From assembly GCA_002712845.1 (NCBI GenBank), contig PAUV01000025.1, positions 10,664 to 19,817 on the forward strand: DNA of 9,154 nt, read 5' to 3'. The notes under the pieces are model-generated. The model was not told the origin of the DNA, did no database searches, and saw nothing but the letters and a program-made list of their open reading frames with translations. The DNA is from Rhodopirellula sp. GTDB lineage: Bacteria > Planctomycetota > Planctomycetia > Pirellulales > Pirellulaceae. The position numbers and the translations under genes are program-made. This document shows positions 7,713-9,154 of the stretch, in pieces (within the stretch, counting starts at the first letter, position 1; every line of letters begins with the position of its first letter).

Positions 7713-8711
7713 CTACTGTTGGTCCGAATCAGATTTTTGCGATGACTCGCGAAAGAGTTCAGCGATGACCTCTTCAAGTGGCACATCTTCAACTGCTACG
7801 TCTTCGATCGGATTATCACGAAGCACTTCAGAAAGCACGCGAGGTACGTCACGCCGATCAACACGCAGACGAACCTTGGGCCACGTTTCATCAAGGACTT
7901 CACCCAATCGCGAAAGATCAGGCTGATGCCCATCCGCAAATTGCAAAGTCATGACTTTGTGCCCTGAAAAGTTGTCAATCACTCCCGACAAAGAACCATC
8001 GTACTCAATCCGCCCACCAGCGATGATGACAACACGTTTGCAGAGTGCAGCGATATCCTTCATGTAGTGACTGGTAAACAGAATGGTAATCTTGCGTTTT
8101 TCCTGATAGTACTTCAGGAACTGCTGAATATTATGCTGCGCAATAACATCCAGCCCAATCGTTGGTTCATCAAGGAAAAGGACTTCTGGTCGATGAAGCA
8201 GAGCAGCTATGAGCTCCATTTTCATGCGTTCTCCGAGCGAAAGCTCACGAACAGGTCGACTCAAAAGTCCTCCCACATCCAGCAGATCCGTCAGTTCAGC
8301 TAACGTGCTGTTGAACTCTTCGACTGGTACACCGTAAATCTGCTGATGAAGTCGATATGACTCCTGAGCAGGCAAATCCCACCACAACTGGTTTTTCTGT
8401 CCCATCACCAGTGCGAAACGGCGGCGATACTCATTTTTCCTTTGCCAAGGCGTGAACCCCATTACGCTTGCTGAGCCGCTCGTTGGATTGATTACACCGC
8501 TGAGCAATTTCAGGGTGGTCGTTTTCCCAGCACCATTTGGGCCAAGAAATGCGACAAATTCTCCTTGCTCCACGTTCAAGTCGATGCCCTGAACCGCTTT
8601 GACTTCCCTGTATTCACGACGAAACAGGCCCCGAACGCTATCTGCCAACCCCTCGCGTTTGTTGTAGACGCGATAAGACTTGGCCAACCCTCGTACTTCG
8701 ATAATTGGCAT
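7713..8711 (-). CDS. ABC-2-type exporter ATP-binding subunit (COG4586-like)
   Basis: A 332-residue single-domain ABC ATPase. Visible motifs: Walker [10 protein letters not shown] (57-65), Q-loop Gln near 105 in [14 protein letters not shown], signature LSLGERMK (157-164), Walker B VLFLDEP (177-183), and the switch His at 215 in TSHYMKDI. The insert [19 protein letters not shown] before Walker A, the [12 protein letters not shown] block and the SLGERMK variant signature are typical of the COG4586 uncharacterised exporter ATPases that pair with ABC-2 (DUF990-type) permeases. After about residue 240 there is a family-type regulatory tail ending in an acidic helix ([15 protein letters not shown]). 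The protein sits on the inner face of the membrane and drives export; the substrate cannot be told. No permease follows: the next sequence downstream is a DUF1559 remnant, and upstream is a probable intron on the other strand. The permeases may lie beyond the intron or be lost. ATG 8711 fits the family start (first strand [11 protein letters not shown]). No Shine-Dalgarno is evident. Confidence 0.92.
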   Translation of the reverse strand: MPIIEVRGLAKSYRVYNKREGLADSVRGLFRREYREVKAVQGIDLNVEQGEFVAFLGPNGAGKTTTLKLLSGVINPTSGSASVMGFTPWQRKNEYRRRFALVMGQKNQLWWDLPAQESYRLHQQIYGVPVEEFNSTLAELTDLLDVGGLLSRPVRELSLGERMKMELIAALLHRPEVLFLDEPTIGLDVIAQHNIQQFLKYYQEKRKITILFTSHYMKDIAALCKRVVIIAGGRIEYDGSLSGVIDNFSGHKVMTLQFADGHQPDLSRLGEVLDETWPKVRLRVDRRDVPRVLSEVLRDNPIEDVAVEDVPLEEVIAELFRESSQKSDSDQQ

Positions 8712-8746
8712 GGGCTATGTGGCTCGCAGACGTGTGAAAGTCCGTT

Positions 8747-8773
8747 ATTGTAGGTACAAGGCAGCAGGTTCAA
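8747..8773 (-). promoter_or_regulatory. Weak sigma70-like promoter candidate for the exporter ATPase
   Basis: On the minus strand TTGAAC (8773-8768) and TACAAT (8752-8747) are separated by 15 bases. The -10 box ends 35 bases from ATG 8711. The spacer is shorter than the usual 16-18, and planctomycete promoters are poorly defined, so this is tentative. If the intron call is right, these boxes lie inside the antisense strand of the intron, and the gene would now be driven from sequence brought in by the element. Confidence 0.2.
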
Positions 8774-8856
8774 AGCCGGGACTAAAATTACGCAATGCAG
8801 GTGTGCGTGACCCTCAGGATGCCCTGAAGAAGTTAGTCCGCGAGCTTCAGCCTTTA

Positions 8857-8918
8857 CAAACAGGAAAGCCATCGGCCTGTGGAGACAGGACAGCCACCGA
8901 CCTTGGCAAACAGGAAAG
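8857..8918 (+). repeat. 12-base direct repeat CAAACAGGAAAG, two copies 50 bases apart
   Basis: CAAACAGGAAAG occurs at 8857-8868 and again at 8907-8918. The copies flank the CCTGT/ACAGG hairpin. In a group II intron a repeated purine-rich single-stranded segment at this point could be receptor or junction sequence of domain I. A simple local duplication is also possible. Confidence 0.6.
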
Positions 8919-9084
8919 ACTGCCCCTAGTTCACGCGAACACGAAAAGAGATAACAACACGAACTGACTAACAGTGAAGCGGGCATGCGTACACGGAACC
9001 CCTGTGTCGGGGAAAACGACTTGTGCAAAAACGAGGTGATGGCGAATAGCGGACTATGAGAACACCGTAATACTCACCACACGG

Positions 9085-9104
9085 TTCAGATTCAGATTTT
9101 CAGA
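9085..9104 (+). repeat. TTCAGA short repeat
   Basis: TTCAGA occurs at 9085-9090, 9091-9096 and 9099-9104, inside a T-rich stretch about 25 bases before the ATG at 9129. It probably reflects slippage in the loop that leads into the intron-encoded ORF. No function is evident. Confidence 0.4.
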
Positions 9105-9128
9105 TTTTATTGGACGGAAAAAAATCCC

Positions 9129-9154
9129 ATGACAGCACCGATTCCACCGATCCG
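9129..9154 (+). CDS. Start of a plus-strand ORF, probable intron-encoded reverse transcriptase/maturase
   Basis: ATG at 9129 opens MTAPIPPIR before the window ends, too little to recognise by itself. The preceding stretch TTATTGGACGGAAAAAAATCCC is A/T-rich with a GGACGG that could act as a distant ribosome-binding site. The placement about 400 bases into a group II-like structured region is the only reason for suggesting an intron-encoded protein. It could be an unrelated gene. Confidence 0.35.

Larger units (their letters stand above)
8716..9154 (+). mobile_element. Probable group II intron, 5' ribozyme part (runs off the right edge)
   Basis: This stretch has no host gene and many small stems. 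In order it resembles domain I of bacterial class C-like group II introns such as that of Oceanobacillus iheyensis, recalled from memory: GTGTGAAAGTCC (8732-8743) for the family's GGGTGAGAGTCCC; AAGGCAGCAGG (8758-8768); GGTGTGCGTGACC (8800-8812) for GGTGTCCGTGGCG; CCTGAAGAAG (8823-8832) for TCTGAAGGAAG; then ACAAACAGGAAAG. Stems I can pair: TCAGG/CCTGA (8814-8818 with 8823-8827), CTGAAG/CTTCAG (8824-8829 with 8845-8850), CCTGT/ACAGG (8876-8880 with 8885-8889, GGAG loop), CCCC/GGGG (8999-9002 with 9009-9012). A start codon at 9129, about 400 bases in, is where an intron-encoded protein would begin. The exact 5' end is not fixed: GTGYG-type starts occur at 8732 and 8801-8807, and the true end may lie slightly before 8732. 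Catalytic domain V and the 3' end are outside the window, so the call is not proven. Confidence 0.55.

Noticed and set aside
8707..8714. GGCATGGG at the ATPase start, resembling the 5' segment of class C introns
   Set aside because: GGCAT here is the reverse complement of the ATPase start ATGCC, and no GTGYG precedes it at the expected distance. Treated as chance and not used to place the intron end.
8680..8967. 95-codon plus-strand frame beginning inside the ATPase gene
   Set aside because: It starts antisense to the ATPase and runs through the intron-like stems. It is rich in Lys/Arg with no domain signature, typical of chance frames in intron RNA.
8576..9028. 150-codon minus-strand frame overlapping the ATPase 5' end
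   Set aside because: Its last third is an alternative frame of the ATPase gene and the rest is antisense to the structured intron-like region; no family resemblance.
1..9154. CRISPR array, tRNA or rRNA gene, prophage att site
   Set aside because: No regularly spaced repeats, no cloverleaf with a TTCRA arm, no rRNA-like blocks and no integrase were seen on either strand.

Overview
The window looks like a piece of a planctomycete chromosome of moderate GC content. Three lineage-typical families are present: a giant PSCyt1/DUF1549/DUF1553 cytochrome-like surface protein followed by its usual DUF1501 partner, and a DUF1559 (prepilin-like, 'SBP_bac_10') protein. Genus cannot be resolved from what I can see. 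All recognisable host genes lie on the minus strand, so transcription runs from high to low coordinates. The one plus-strand unit is a probable group II intron entering at the right edge.

Layout from right to left, in the order of transcription. Positions ~8716-9154 hold structured non-coding sequence that resembles domain I and following parts of a group II intron on the plus strand. It ends with an ATG at 9129 that probably opens the intron-encoded protein. Positions 8711-7713 encode an ABC-2-type exporter ATPase with no permease in view. Positions ~7701-7099 hold the C-terminal two thirds of a DUF1559 protein whose N-terminus, including the prepilin-type membrane anchor, is gone; it starts within a few tens of bases of the ATPase stop. 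Positions 7011-5215 encode the ABC-F ATPase Uup. Positions 5214-4795 are a 420-base gap with four perfect inverted repeats packed into its first 190 bases. Positions 4776-1330 encode the PSCyt/DUF1553 protein. From 1277 to beyond the left edge lies DUF1501, 52 bases downstream of it and surely in the same operon.

The PSCyt-DUF1501 pair carries export signals (Sec-type and Tat-like respectively). It probably acts together outside the cytoplasm; a role in handling complex polysaccharides is commonly suggested for such pairs but is not proven here. Uup is a stand-alone cytoplasmic ATPase linked to ribosome and DNA-branch processing. The exporter ATPase needs a membrane partner encoded elsewhere, perhaps beyond the intron.

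I found no convincing new defence or metabolic system. The parts most worth a second look are the ATPase gene hemmed in on both sides by remnant or mobile sequence, the probable intron, and the hairpin cluster upstream of the PSCyt operon.
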